NCBI RefSeq assembly: GCF_030936135.1
Contig: NC_082603.1
Location: forward strand, 12,244,880 to 12,308,879
Reading direction: 5' to 3'
DNA from: Gavia stellata
Taxonomy: Eukaryota > Chordata > Aves > Gaviiformes > Gaviidae
Length of the DNA stretch: 64,000 nucleotides
Made by a program: the position numbers and the translations under genes. This document shows positions 12,576-44,700 of the stretch, piece after piece. Every line of letters starts with the position of its first letter. Position 1 is the first letter of the stretch. Under the pieces are notes generated by a model, which did no database searches, was not told the DNA's origin, and was given only the letters and a program-made list of their open reading frames with translations.

Positions 12576-15433
12576 GTGAGTGTCGGCGGGCGGAGCGGAG
12601 GGCGGGGGACCGCGCCGCGGAGGGGCCGGGAGCGACCCGGCGGGGAGGGGCCGGGCCGGGGCGGGCTGACCGCGCGGGGCGGCGGGGCAGGGGCTGCGGC
12701 CGCTGCGCTGTGAGGTGGGCGCTGCCCGGCGGCCTCGCCGCCGCTGGGGCCGCCCACCTCCGCGCCCCGTCCCCGGCATGCGGGCACGGCCGTGCAGCGC
12801 GGGGCCCGCCGCCGCTTCCCCCGCCGCGGGGAGAGCATCGCCCCGGCTGCCGGCGCGGCGTCTTGAGCGGCGGCGACGCCCGGCCGCCGCCGTCCCTTTG
12901 TTGTGGCACCCGCAGGCGGCGCGGGCCAGCCCGGCCGCCGTGGTCGGCGCGGTGCGTGCCCGGGCCCCGGCCGCGGGGCGGGCGAGGCGGCGGGCGCGGG
13001 GTGTGCCCTGTCTCCGGGGCCGCTCCGAAGGAGCGCCGGCTCCTCTGCGGCCCTGTCTGCCGCTGGTGCTGAGCTGACATTCCCGAAATGCTAATTCAGG
13101 CTCGGCGCTGTGTAATTAAACAGTGCGGTTGTTTTGAACCCTTCTACCAGCAGAGGTGGATTTCGCGTGGAATCGCACGTGAAGAGGGGGGAAAAAACCA
13201 ATTTGGAGCAAGTGGGGTTTTTGGGTTTTTTTTGTCAAAACTAATACATTTCTACTCTCTGTAACTTGTTTGGGTTTTTTATTTTTCTGCATTCTATTTT
13301 CACTCTAGTATGGAAGTATTGCATAATTTAGTGTCACCTTTTTGGCATTCATGATGCAGAATGCTTTGGGAAAAGAGTGTGCATGTTGTAACGGGAATTG
13401 ATGAGTGCACAGAGCTCTGCCGGTCACCTCTAAAGCATGGTGAGATAAGGATTACTGTGGTGGCTCTAAAGCAACAGCTGATCAAAGCAGGGTGAAAAAA
13501 TGGATTACTAGAGGGCAAGCCAGTGAAAAATCTCTGTGAGGAAGACAAGGCTGGCATGTAAGAGGATGCTTATTTGCTGTGTATTGGAGTAGAAGAAGGT
13601 TTCAATCATAGAGTTCAACTGTACAAAGTTTGGTGAAGGTTTTCTGTTAAGAGCTTAATATGTTCAATATTGTTCATTGGAAATAATGAATCGTGCAATC
13701 TCTTAGGGTAAAATGGGTGTCAATGAGTTGCACTAACTGTTGTGGGAATCAATTGTAATAAAAAATTTGGCCTATAGACTTCTTTTTGTAAATTCTTTTG
13801 ATATAGAATAACTGGAAGATGATTGAGGGCACATCAGAAACGGAGCCACTAGGTACTGACCGGGCCCCGAGTCCCCCGTGGGGTCTGTGTAGGCGGAACT
13901 CCGGAGTGGCCTCTGGGCAGGCCCAAGAGTCATATGTAAGTGACTGTGGGATGGATTAAAAGGTGAAAGAACTTTATGCAAAACAGCCAGCTTTTTAAAT
14001 ACGTATTGCTTCTTCACATTCAGTTTTTCTGTGACATAGCTCACCAAGATGCTGAGGTTATGGATATGCATTGCAGCTGTCATTGAAGTCAGCGGACCAA
14101 GACTTCTAATTAGGCATCGCTTCTCCCTTTAAACGTATCACCGCTCTCTCAGTGTGACACTTGAGCTATAATATTTCTTTATTGTATTTCTGAGTAGTTA
14201 GAGATTTTATATTCCTTGACCAGTTTTGTGAATGCATATTGTATACTATTGGCGAGTGATCTATTTCAGATGATAAATAACATAAGAATAACACTTATTT
14301 TAGAATTTCACTATTTACTTGTTTTCCAGAATATTAAATATTGCTTTAACTTTCTATCATGTGAATGCATATGCATTTTAAATTTCTTCTAAGGAGGTAA
14401 CTTAAAGAGAAAGACTATTTAGATGCTATTTTTAGACACTTCTAGTTTATAAATATTTTCCTGAAATAGTATATTTATATGTATAAGTGTGTGTGTATAT
14501 ATATATATTCATTATTTTTTTTTAAAGAACTGTTTTCCATGCTTATAACACCATGAGAGGATTCTTCCTGTTGGCATGTTCTTAGAACATGAATAAGAAC
14601 AGAACAAGTGTGAAACCTCTGTCTGGAAAATTTAGGAGTGTGTAGTCTATGTTACAAAGAGCTTGTTTAAAGGACATCTTGTCCATTGAAGCTACAGAGA
14701 AAAGATGTGCCAGGTTTGTGGTAAGAAGCCGGATTTTTTTCTTGATGTAGATTTATTAGGAGCAAAACAAACTTCAATGCAGAACTAGGGGAAGATGATA
14801 AGGGGGAGTGGACAGGAGAAAGAAGGAAGGAGGACAGATGTGGAAAAGTGCTGTTCTGAAAAGACTGGGTGAGATAAAAAGGTTGTAGCAAAAACCTGGT
14901 TGGTAGAAGGCACCTGAAATGTTGAGCTCTAGTACTCATTTACTTACATTTATACCTCAGGGTAATGCTGTGCTTCAGTCATTCTTGAGTATTAGTGCTT
15001 GAGCTGATCAGATTGTGACGTTATGTGCCATATGTGCTGGCAGAAAGCAATATAGTGGGATGGACCAAAGGTTCAGCTTGAGCTCTAATCTTGAGTTTCC
15101 CTGCTGTTCTTTGCTTTTCAATTATTATTATTTTTATTTATACACATAAACACACATACCACTGAATGTCAGAAAACCTGATATATTTCATAGGGGGTGA
15201 TGTGTAAGCCTATGTATATTTATAAATTCATGATACTGTTACAGTGCTGTTTTTTATTTTGACAGCATAATGCATGTAAGAGAAGTCTGAGCTCATCAGC
15301 CTAAAAAAAATCAATTAGGTGAAAATCTTCTCTAGTAGGCTTACTGTTCTTTTCTAGCTATTTGCGTTTCTCTGACAGCAAATGCACGCTAAATATTTTC
15401 GTAATATTGTTGATGTATGAGCTTATCAGTGTA

Positions 15434-15610
15434 TCACAGAATCACTAAGGTTGGAAAAGACCTGTAAGAGCATCAAGTCCAACCATCAACCAACACCACC
15501 ATGGCCACTAAACCATGTCCCACAATGCCTTGTCCACACGTCCCTTGAACACCTCCAGTGATGGTGACTCCACCACTTCCCTGGGCAGCTTACTGTGTAC
15601 TCCACCTCTT
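15434..15610 (-). repeat. CR1 LINE 3' fragment
   Basis: The stretch starts with CACAGAATCACTAAGGTTGG and continues with the typical CR1 3' sequence, read in reverse complement (AGTCCAACCATCAACC, CCACTTCCCTGGGCAGC). It is a diverged short copy in WDR47 intron 1, antisense to the gene. Confidence 0.85.
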
Positions 15611-17739
15611 CTTCAGAAGTTCACTATCTGAACTATGTTTGGATATTATATTTTTCTTAACAGGACCCCAAAAGTGGTATCACTAGTCCCATATCAAATA
15701 TGGAGGGTGCCGATCATCCTTTATCCTAATTTATATGGGCAATATAAATGAAGTAAATTAAGTGTTAGAATTGGAAAAGGCTTTATGTTCAGGACAAGCC
15801 TGTTCTTTTAAAACTACAATGGAAAATGGAAGACAGCTTGTTGCAGATGCTCAATTTTACTTAATGTAGTTGTACTCTTAAGCAAAGTACTGAGTATTAT
15901 GCTCATTTTCCCATCAATAGAATATATAAATAATTAATTTTAAGACAATTTTGAACCTATGTAGGGTGGTTTCCTCTTTAGACATGAGTCCAGTAGATCC
16001 AGTTGAAAAGAAAGCTGGACTTGGTGTTTCTTCAAAGGGAGTCTTAGTCTGAATTTTTCTAGTAGTTTTCTGATAGGGAGTCTCAGGGCAGTTTTGTCTA
16101 AGTTTTTACTTTGTCTTTTGGCAAGAAAGTTAATTTAATGTATATAAAACCCACCAGTGCCATAAAGCATAATAAAAGAGAAATGCAAATGCATTAGGTA
16201 AGGTTGGGAATTAAGATGTTAATACTAAACTGCTGGTTAAATGTGTGTTGGTTTCCCCCCACCCCCCCTTTCAGTGTGTAAGAGTAGGGTTGAATTTTTC
16301 TCTGGGACTGAAAATCCATATCCAGTTGCCAAAAGGGGAAGTTGAAACAGTGCTAAAACATAAGAAAAAAGTATCTTTCTAGAAGTTCTGGCTTTGGATT
16401 TGTGTGTCTATGTGCTTGCTTTCCTGCAGCAAAGCTTTTTGCAAGCCAGATCTTGATTTTTTTTTTTTCTTTTTTTTTTTTCCTTTGACTTTACTAGCCA
16501 ACAGTCTAGATGGTCTCTGGGTGTGCCTTTTCATGAGACCCATCAAAATACTTAGTGACTGGAGTCTTTTGTGACTAAAATGAGAATTAAACCCAGCCAT
16601 TTTTAAAAAGAAGTTAGGCCATTTCGTCTGGCACAGTTAGGTCTCTGTTGTTCCAAAATAAACTGTGCAGCTATAATCAAATGCTTTCCCAGTCAAATGT
16701 TGTGGCAAAAACTCACTTGGAAAAAAGTTGACATAGAACTGTGAGGAAGATGGAAAACTTGGGGATTTAGATGATGTAGGACAAAAAACCCTCTTATTAA
16801 TGCCTAATTTTTTGCATCCTTTCAAGTTCATTATCATTGATTTATGATGATCAGGGAGAAGTTTCACTGGAGTATCTGTCTCTTCCCCCCTTCTCCAGTA
16901 AATAATTAATTTCTTTTTAATACCTTGAGTGTCTTAATTTGGATTATTCAAACTTATTATATCTGTTCTTTGATTTCTTATTACCAATTTCTGTGCATCT
17001 TTCCTAATATGAGATAGATAACTAGCTTATGGAGTCCAGTTTTCAAGGCCCGAGGTATCTGGAAGCTGCATAATCTCTTCACCTTGTCTTGGGACCTGCA
17101 TTACCCACAGCTGGTTGTCATTCAGCATCGTAGTTGCTAGACTTCCACATAAGTAAATGGTTGCGTGAGGGAATTAAGTATTTTTATTTCCCCTTTTGAA
17201 TTAAAAGGGGGAGCCACTGGGATAACTATAACCTATTGCTGTGGACATTTTGCTCTGTATGGTCATCTCCCTTTATTCATTTTTTCTGATCACTGTTATT
17301 CCACTGTCTCTCCTTGTTCATGGGGATATTGCCTCCTGCTGATGGTTCATCACTGATACTGGCTTCTGCTCTGTTCTTTGGTGCACTCTCATAATCAATT
17401 TAAGTCATGTTAAGACTTTGCTACTGCCAGAAAGCAAAGCTCTGTCAGTTCTTTGTGTCAGCATTAGTGCCATTGTGTCCACGGAGTGAATAAATGTTTA
17501 ACTTGCGGCTGGATCAGAGGAGTGGCCTGGCTAACCATACGGCTCCATTGTGGCTGCCATGAAGTGGCTGGGGACGTGTGGCTGAGTGCAGAGGTGAGAA
17601 GAGGGACCACCCCTTTCTGCAGTAACATGGGCTTAAATTGAGTTTCTGCTGATGTGAAATTGCACTCCTGTAGCTGCTAGCTTTTTTTTGAAGAGCTCCC
17701 GATGAGGCAAGCTACGTGGCTTGGCTGTATTACAGGATT

Positions 17740-17742
<3 letters not shown>

Positions 17743-17776
<34 letters not shown>
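17743..17776. repeat. (AC)n microsatellite
   Basis: A pure dinucleotide run of about 17 AC units in WDR47 intron 1. It is likely polymorphic in length. Confidence 0.95.
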
Positions 17777-17778
<2 letters not shown>

Positions 17779-18834
17779 CAATAGTTTTCAGTAGATCAAC
17801 TTGGGACCTACAGCTGTAAAGTCTTTTTAAGGTTAAAAAAAAAAATAATTGAACAGCTTCTACTTTAAGGCAGACTTAAGTAACGATGCAAGACTTAGCC
17901 AGAAGCAGAATTTATTTTAGGATTCCTAAAAGAAGTACGGGCTACAACTCTCATAACCTTGGAGGAATTGTGTTGCAAAGGAGCTTGGATGTTGTATCCA
18001 TGGGAGCTTTAAACAAGCTGACTGCTGGCACCTGGACCCTTGGCCTGTCACTGCCCCAGCTGCATCTTCCCACTTTCCCCTTTCTGCTGGCTGGAGACCT
18101 CATAAGACCATTGAGCCACCTCAGCACATGAGTTGGTGGAAAAGCTAACCCAATGACAAAAGTGAGGAATGCTAAGGAAGGGTCAGGAACACACAGCTGG
18201 AGGCAGGTGAGTGAATGGGACTCTGGCAGTCAGCGGTCAGACTGGCTTAGGCCACCTTGGGTTTGCACCTTTAGATTCTTCATAAAACATACAGACAAAT
18301 ATAGGTGTCCTTATGAAGGAAGACTGAAAAGCCTTGGCTTAATTGCCATACACTGCTTCAAAAATGGGGTAGGAGGAGACCGCGTTTTTAGTGTGCTGTG
18401 CTTTTTGTATGTGTTAGAAGCATTTAAGTTTGTATGTAAGATCTCTAGACAATTACATAGTAACTGGCTCATTTTTATGCTCTTTGGGCTTCACTTTTTT
18501 TATTTCAGGAAGGAAAATTTTACATATTGCAGACTTGTAAAGCACAATATTTTCACACAGCAGGAGGATTGATTTCTTGGTAGACTTATTTATCTGGGCC
18601 CCTATATATGCATAGGACAGAAATAAAAAAGATGCAAATGTATTGTTAGGTCTTAATTGTGGCTTCATAATCAACCTTTTAAAATCAATTTCCTAATCTT
18701 TTCTATTTTTTGTAATGCTACAATATTCTGTCTTGTAAAACTATATTAGTTTTTTTAGTAGCCAACATTTGTTAACCAAGCATAAAATAAGGTATTGATC
18801 ACAGCTAAAATTCTCTCTTATTTTCCCTTTTTAG

Positions 18835-38311
<19,477 letters not shown>

Positions 38312-39407
38312 AGTGCAAACAAAGGCAGCCTATGCAGCTAAAGCACAGAGACCTGAGACTACAGAACTGTAAAAACAAAGTAATAATAATTAGGCATTGA
38401 GAGAGCAGCAGTTGAGCAGGAGAGTGTCTTACCAAGTGGAGGGGCACCTGTCACAGATTTTTCTCGTTTCTAGGAGGTCTTGGTGTTTTTAGAATATTCT
38501 TTTGCAGTGCTTTCAGTCTTCCATGTGAATTCATGCTGCTGTGACCTATTGTAGTCTTGTTGCCAAAGTCTATGAGGAGAACTCTTACGTTGTCGATGTG
38601 CACTCGAAGTAACATGAATGACGTGTTTACAGTTTGGTATTAATTGCATTCCTTGGTCTTTGCCTCAATAAGAATTTTATATAGAAACTTAAGTTGAACA
38701 ACACTTTAATCAAGTCTGTATGTAACTAGTTCCACACACAGACATAAACGATAAATTACTTCTACTGTGTTTTTCAGATTTATTACATTCATCACCTCTC
38801 AACAAGAGGTCAAACTTTATAACATCTCCACAGTTTCAACTTTTCTAGTAATAAATTCTGAACTTGAAAGGTGACTAGGCAGTAACCACGTCTTGATTAT
38901 GGTCCATTATATAGTGAGGGGGCTTTTTGTTTCTTTTCATCTAAACTGGGGGAAATGTTGCAGTTTTTACTACATGACATTGTTTTGAACAAGCTAACAT
39001 GTTGGAGGGGAAAAATGTAATTTTTTTTCTGCAGAAACATTAAATATTTTACTTTTTGAATGCAACGGAATACCTCTGTGTATAATGTACTGTAGAAAAG
39101 AGTGGATTGGCAGCAGTTGTCACAGTGAGCTTAATGGCTATCAGGTTTTCAAGTAAAAGGGATACCATTAATGCTATAATAGAAACCAGCATGGCTTAAA
39201 ATGCTATGTCTGCATGGTAATTTAAGAATTGAATTGTTTAAATTCCCAGTTCAGAAGCTTACCTGAATTTTATTTCTTGCACTGTTTATGTATGGGAAAT
39301 TGCAGTTTTATTTCTACAAGACTTTAGATTCTAATGTTTATGTATTGTTATATTTTCATATTGTACAGTTCCTTTTACTTTTCAAAATATAAACGTTAAA
39401 CATTAGG

Positions 39408-39422
39408 TTATTTATTTATTTG
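39408..39422 (+). promoter_or_regulatory. AU-rich element in the WDR47 3' UTR
   Basis: TTATTTATTTATTTG has overlapping AUUUA pentamers and the nonamer UUAUUUAUU, the type bound by mRNA-stability factors. It lies 120 nt before the poly(A) signal. Confidence 0.45.
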
Positions 39423-39543
39423 AACTGCAGTTAAGTTTTGGATTCTCTCGGTTACTAAATTATATGTGCACTGTAGCAAGCATTTTTAACTATCGTATAA
39501 AAGTGGAAAGGTAACTATAGAAGTGTATCTGTGCTATAATCTC

Positions 39544-39549
39544 AATAAA
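39544..39549 (+). terminator. WDR47 poly(A) signal
   Basis: Canonical AATAAA in a CTCAATAAAG context about 1.23 kb after the stop. It is the last such signal before the next promoter. Confidence 0.75.
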
Positions 39550-39566
39550 GACCTCCAACACCTGCA

Positions 39567-40100
39567 GCTATCTCATCTGTTATTTTGGATTCTCTGTTCA
39601 GAATTCCTCAATGCAACTCTGATACTTCAACCGTGCATCAAAATCTTTTGTATGCCTGGAACTATAAAACTATAAAAGACTTTAGATCTTTTGATACCAT
39701 TTCCAAGTACCTGACTTTGCAGTGCGGTAAGTAATAATACAGTAGCACAGAGCTGAAAATCTGTTTGTTTTTCTCTATTTAACAGAAGTTAAGGTCCTAA
39801 TGCTGCTGTGGAGGAAAACAGGACTTAGACCTATTTGTTCCTCCAGTTGTCTATCTGTGGTCAAAGCTGGCAGACTATTTTTCAGTAGCACTACAACTAT
39901 TTAAATAACTATTTCCCTTAAATTAATTTTGCGTCTTTACAGAGAGGATCCAGTTTTACGTTGGTCTTGTGAGTCTGAGCTGTTCTTATGTGGGAGCTCC
40001 CAGCCCTCGCTTGTATTTACTGAAGGGAAGTCTTCTTCCTGTACGTCTGCCTGGAACTGGAGGCAATCGAAAATACAAAAATACATCCACGTACAGGACG
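39567..40100. other. Short intergenic gap between WDR47 and CLCC1
   Basis: AT-rich sequence of about 0.5 kb with no recognisable coding or RNA gene, leading into the next CpG island. Confidence 0.6.
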
Positions 40101-40109
40101 AGAAAGGGG

Positions 40110-41220
40110 AGGGGACTACGTCGGTGGGAATCGCTGCCGCTTCCTCTCCTGCAGCTGTGCGGGCTGGGGCTGGATCACTGCTGCGCTCTGTGCCGGGGGC
40201 GGGGGGGACGTTGCTGTGCTGTTGTTTCTGCTCCGTCGCTGTGTTCTCTCTGCTTTCAGCGGTTGTATTCTGCACCCTGCTACGCCTGTAGCTGTTACTT
40301 GCTCTCTGGACGGCCTCCTACACTCGCTGCTGGGCCTGGCCGTGTTGCTTTGCCGTGAAGTCGCTGCCAGCCGGGTGCAGCTGTGCAGGAACGGCGGGGC
40401 TGAGGCGGCTGCAGGCCGGGCCGCGCGAGGCGAGGCCGAGCCCGCCAGCGCCTCCCAGCGCCTGAGGGCCGGAGCGGAGCCTCAGCGGCCGCTTCTCCGC
40501 GGCCTCGCTACGGCGAGAGCGGCTTCCCCCCGGGGCGGCGCCGGGCCCGGGGAGCGAGGGGCGGTGGCGGGGACGCAGGCGTAAGAGGCAGGCGGTAGTC
40601 CGGGCCCCCTCCCCGGCTGGTAGGGGCCTGGCGATGCGGGGCGGTTCCGCGCTGGGTAAACACGCCAAGGTCGTCTGCGGCCCTTCAGGTACCAGGGGGC
40701 GCGGGCTGGGAGCTGGAGGGTGGGCTGCGGGCGGGCCCTCGGCGGCGGGGCCTCGCTGGGGGCCGGGGCGGCGGTGGGGCAGGCGGCGAGGGCTCTGCTG
40801 CGGGGCCGGGGAGTGCCGCCGGGCCCGGCCTGCGCGTTGTCCGGGCCCTGCTGCGCTCGTGGCGGTAAACTGGCGAGGAGGAGCGGTGGGAGCGAGGAGG
40901 GGGTTGGAAGGCTGCGTGTCTTCTCACACCGTGGTGATGAACAGGGCGTGGATAAACAAGGTGAAAGCGGAGCGGGGGAGAAGCATACGGGGTTTTCCGT
41001 TTTACGGTTGTTTCAGCGGTTGCAACGTACGGCCTCTAGCGTCGTCGGGCGGGGAGAAACAGCCGTGCCCCGGAGTCGGCCTGTGCGGGCCTACGGCTCG
41101 GGGCAGGCAGCGCCTGCGGCCGGAGGGGAGCGGGCGGGCGGCCTTGGGCCTGTCGGAGCAGCCCTGAGGTGCCGACGCCGTGCCTCCCGCCCGGGCAGGG
41201 CAGGAAATCCTCTCCCGGCC
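40110..41220. promoter_or_regulatory. CLCC1: CpG island, CLCC1 promoter
   Basis: A second abrupt GC- and CpG-rich block sits upstream of the CLCC1 start exon. Open frames within it on both strands are a composition effect. A donor-like CTTCAG/GTACCA at 40688/40689 suggests the end of a non-coding exon 1. Confidence 0.8.
40600..40688 (+). other. CLCC1: Candidate CLCC1 non-coding exon 1 (5' end unknown)
   Basis: The donor CAG/GTACCAG in the CpG island would splice to the acceptor at 41581/41582. Other donors in the island are possible, so this is the best guess only. Confidence 0.3.
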
Positions 41221-41581
41221 TTTGCAAGACTTGCCATGGGAATGTCTGTAGTGATAAGGGTGCTGGACCCCTGCCTCGAAGCCCAGAGGAGTTCTGCACT
41301 CTTCTGTTGTATTTAGCAACGCTGAACTCTGCCCTACACCTGCTGCTAACTACAGCTAGTTATATTGATCCGGTCATATAATGCAGTTTAATTGTTGCAT
41401 ATTCTTGCCAGTGTTTTCTCTGGGAAAAAAATTATATAAGTGAAGTTTAACCTGCTTAACAGAGAACTGAGTTTTTAAACAACACTGGAGAGTACTTTTC
41501 TCATGTTGTAAGATTGTTTCAGGTTTTTTGTACAGCATGTTACATTCTGAACTAAATACCTGAATTTCTTCTTATATTTAG

Positions 41582-41722
41582 TGATACAGGATGCTCTTTC
41601 CTTTGGTATTGTGCGCAGTGGTGCTAATAGGGAGTGGTAAAGTTCAAGATGATGAATGGATTGACCCCACGGATATGCTGAATTACGATGCAGCATCAGG
41701 AACAATGAGAAGACCTTACAAG
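41582..41722 (+). CDS. CLCC1: CLCC1 exon 2: start, signal peptide
   Basis: The exon opens TGATACAGG before ATG 41591, so an in-frame stop directly precedes the start. A at -3 supports initiation. It encodes residues 1-44, with the signal peptide and the WIDPTDML motif. The donor is GTAGAA. Confidence 0.95.
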
Positions 41723-44700
41723 GTAGAAAAAGAAAGGGTGCATGAATACCTGTCTCTCACAAACAGTCCTTTGGCCACATGCTGTTCAAAGATTTCCCTC
41801 AAATCGTGACATTAGAAAATGATACAATTACGGTCTTTTTAAGGTCTTACAAAGCTACATCTGAATCTATACACAGAAAAGTGTTGTGTGTCTATTGTTA
41901 AAATTGTAAGAAAAAAACAGTGATCTGTATTATTGTAGCTAGTTAGCTCAGGGCTTTTTACTGATGAGTTTCTGTTGCATAGTGGTCAAATCACAGGAAC
42001 CATGTTCTTTGTTTCACAGGTGGTGGGTGATTTATGCTGGTTGTGGTTCCACAGATTATTTCTCTGGGAAGTACTGGGTTAAGCAGCTCTTGCTAGTTTC
42101 TCAAGTATAGTGTTAAATATCTTGAAAATTAAGTTCTTAGCTGATAAAAGTTGGAGGAGTTAAGGTTAATGATTATATTTTACTTGAATTATAATTCAAG
42201 TAAAATTCATGTTCCCCAGTAATATGGGAATAAACCCCATTTATCGAGTGAGAGTATTGTGAAGTCAATGGTGTTTTGTAATGCTGGGCATCAGAGTTTT
42301 CAGAAGGAAGATCAGAATAGGGATTGAGTTCTGTACTGTTAATAATTCATTAACATTGAGGAGAAGATGAAATATGAAAAGCTTGTTTTAACAAGGCAAA
42401 TCTTCTCAGTAGTCTTGTATGAGGGGTGGACTTTATGTATATGATGACATACATGTTGTTTATCCAGTACATATGTGCACACATGGCACTGTAAACTGTG
42501 GTTGGTTATATGGGCACCCTTGATTTTTGTCATTACTCAGCTTTCAAGTTTGGTTTTGCAGTCTTGAATAATACCACTTTAACACTTCAGAATATAATTT
42601 TCTGAAGCTTAAAAGATGCAAACTGCATTATTTCTCTCTACGGAGTTCCTCCTCAGCCTCCACCTGCCCCAAGTACACCTGATAGTCATTAGCATCCCTA
42701 AAATTCAGCAGCAAGCTTTGGAGTCTTTAAACTTGATGCCCAACTGTTTCAGCTTTTATAAAAAAAATACTAGGAGCCTTACTGTTGTTTCCTATGGAAC
42801 TAGAACTGCATCTTAAAGGAGAAAAATGACTGCTTTGGGTTAATCCATCTTTTCAGGATTTCTTTTCTGCTCTGCAGTGAGAGATTTTAGGTAGGCAGGC
42901 TGTGTGGGCCACCCGAGTCCTCAAAACCGAACTTCATATCAGCATGAGTTCACCGATTTGTGTGATGTTGCGCTTCCTTTTGGAAACTTTCCTCAGTGTG
43001 CGTGCCTGGTTGTGTAGAAGAAGCACTGCTAAAACTTAAGTCTGAACAATTAGCAGAAAAAATGGGATGTTGTTTCAGAGTGAAGAGGGAACATGAAAGG
43101 AAAGGTATGCAACCTAGAATGGGGCTTTGTGTTTACTTTCAGTCTGGCTGGCTGCACGGCCAGCTGGACTGGGAATTTGTCTGGCTGAAAACTGCCCCTT
43201 TGCTTGCTGAGTTGGTTTTTAGCCAGTCTGATTATCTAATCTGCTGCACTGCGTGGCTCACCAGCACTCAGAGGAGGGGAAAGGGCAGGGAGGGGAGGAA
43301 GGAGCCAGACCTCACCTTTTGAAGGCAGCGTACATTCAGATAAACTTAAAGCAATTGTCTGTTTGGAGCCTAAAATAATAGCAGAGAGGCAACTGGAGTA
43401 TGGTTGGGAGAGTATTAGCAGCAAAGACCAATGCTCAGTTTTTAGCTCCTTTGCTCCTTTTAAGGTGATCTGACTATAGAAGTGTAATGTGGCATATTCA
43501 TCAAATTCTTTGTTTCTAAAAATACATGTTTTTCTTACGTAATTTAGGCAAACTATCATGACGCTGAGGATAAGACTGTGGATACAGTCAGTACTGAAAT
43601 CTTATCAAGTTGTTCCAGGGAAGTAGATTCCTTGCAACAGAAGGTTTGTTACGGAACTTAAGCATATTTTCCAGCCTTTTATAGTTTGCGCTTTCTGATG
43701 ATGCTTCTCTGGATAGTATAGAATAGGTGAATTGCTGGCATAATTTGTGAGAGACCATGCATTATGTAGGGGGAACCTCTTTATTCAGAGGAGAGACTGG
43801 AAGTGTTTTGAACTCAATTCCAAATTGCTGCTCTGCCTACCAAGGTCTGTTTCCTAAAACATTTTATAGTGTAATAAAAGTTGATAGGAGCTATGTGCTT
43901 CTGTCCAGTGTCAGCAGTTTAAACACATGGTGTTGATGTTACACTGTGCTGCCAAAAGCTAAGAAACCTGACCTTTCATTTTCAAGTTGTTCAGTTTTGT
44001 TGGATTTTCAGGGGTGGGTTGTGGGCATAGAGAACATGTTTGTGGCCGACCGTAATGTGCAACACTGCAGCTCTCAGAAGCCACTGTAAGCCCCCCACGC
44101 TGCTTCTTCCTCTGAGATGAGGAGATGGCGGTGATGCTTGTGTAGCTGCTGGGGCTCTCACTTCCCTCAGCCATTTGGAGACCCAATGGGTTATGTAATT
44201 TTAATGTTGTTTCAGTGACTTAGTGTTTTTTACAGTTTGGGTTTTTTTTTCTGATGTAAACTTAAAATTTAAGGAGATCCAGATCTTTAGTTTTTTCTAG
44301 TCTTACTGAGGTTAGTATTCAAACCACATTATTAGCAGATCTGAAATCTCCAGTACTGGCCTGTCCCATGGAAAGTAGTGTCTTCAGAAACTGCATACAC
44401 TTTTTATCTGGTGTACTAATCATGGGATTATTGCTAAACTAAAGAAATGTGTCTCTCTTAATCCTGAGTTTAATGTGTTGATAGGAGTGTTTTTCTCCTG
44501 TGAACAAGCTTGTTTGAGCAAGAAGTGAATAAAATGTCTTTACATTGCAGATTGCAGAATGTGAGAAGAGGAATGCCAAATCACATGAAAGCCGTAGCTT
44601 TTATATTTTTAAGCGATACTTGAATAAGATTTTAAATGAAGCTGGAAAACTTGGCCTTGTAAGTATTTGAACAGTCATTAAAAATTAATTAGAGTTCTCG

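Larger units (their letters stand above)
11650..13075. promoter_or_regulatory. WDR47: CpG island, WDR47 promoter
   Basis: Base composition switches abruptly from AT-rich to extremely GC-rich, with dense CpG dinucleotides, for about 1.4 kb and then returns to AT-rich. The island contains GC-box-like GGGCGG runs, a YY1-type motif and the donor of a non-coding first exon, and lies upstream of the WDR47 start exon. Long open frames on both strands inside it are a product of GC content and are not called as genes. Confidence 0.85.
38312..39566 (+). other. WDR47: WDR47 3' UTR
   Basis: AT-rich non-coding sequence runs from the stop to just past the AATAAA at 39544-39549. The UTR is about 1.25 kb and ends about 0.5 kb before the CLCC1 CpG island. 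Confidence 0.8.

Noticed and set aside
11736-13094. Many long open frames on both strands (up to 244 codons) in the CpG island
   Set aside because: They are Ala/Gly/Pro/Arg-rich, overlap each other on both strands and reflect GC content. They match no family I know, and the island is better explained as the WDR47 promoter and 5' UTR.
14475-14510. GT/AT-rich simple stretch
   Set aside because: A short impure GTGTGTATATAT run, too ordinary to call a feature.
18153-18572. 139-codon open frame in WDR47 intron 1
   Set aside because: It contains mixed composition without a recognisable domain and lies just before the start exon. No splice-site pattern favours it.
40216-41319. Open frames up to 198 codons upstream of CLCC1
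   Set aside because: The same GC effect applies in the second CpG island, with no domain resemblance.
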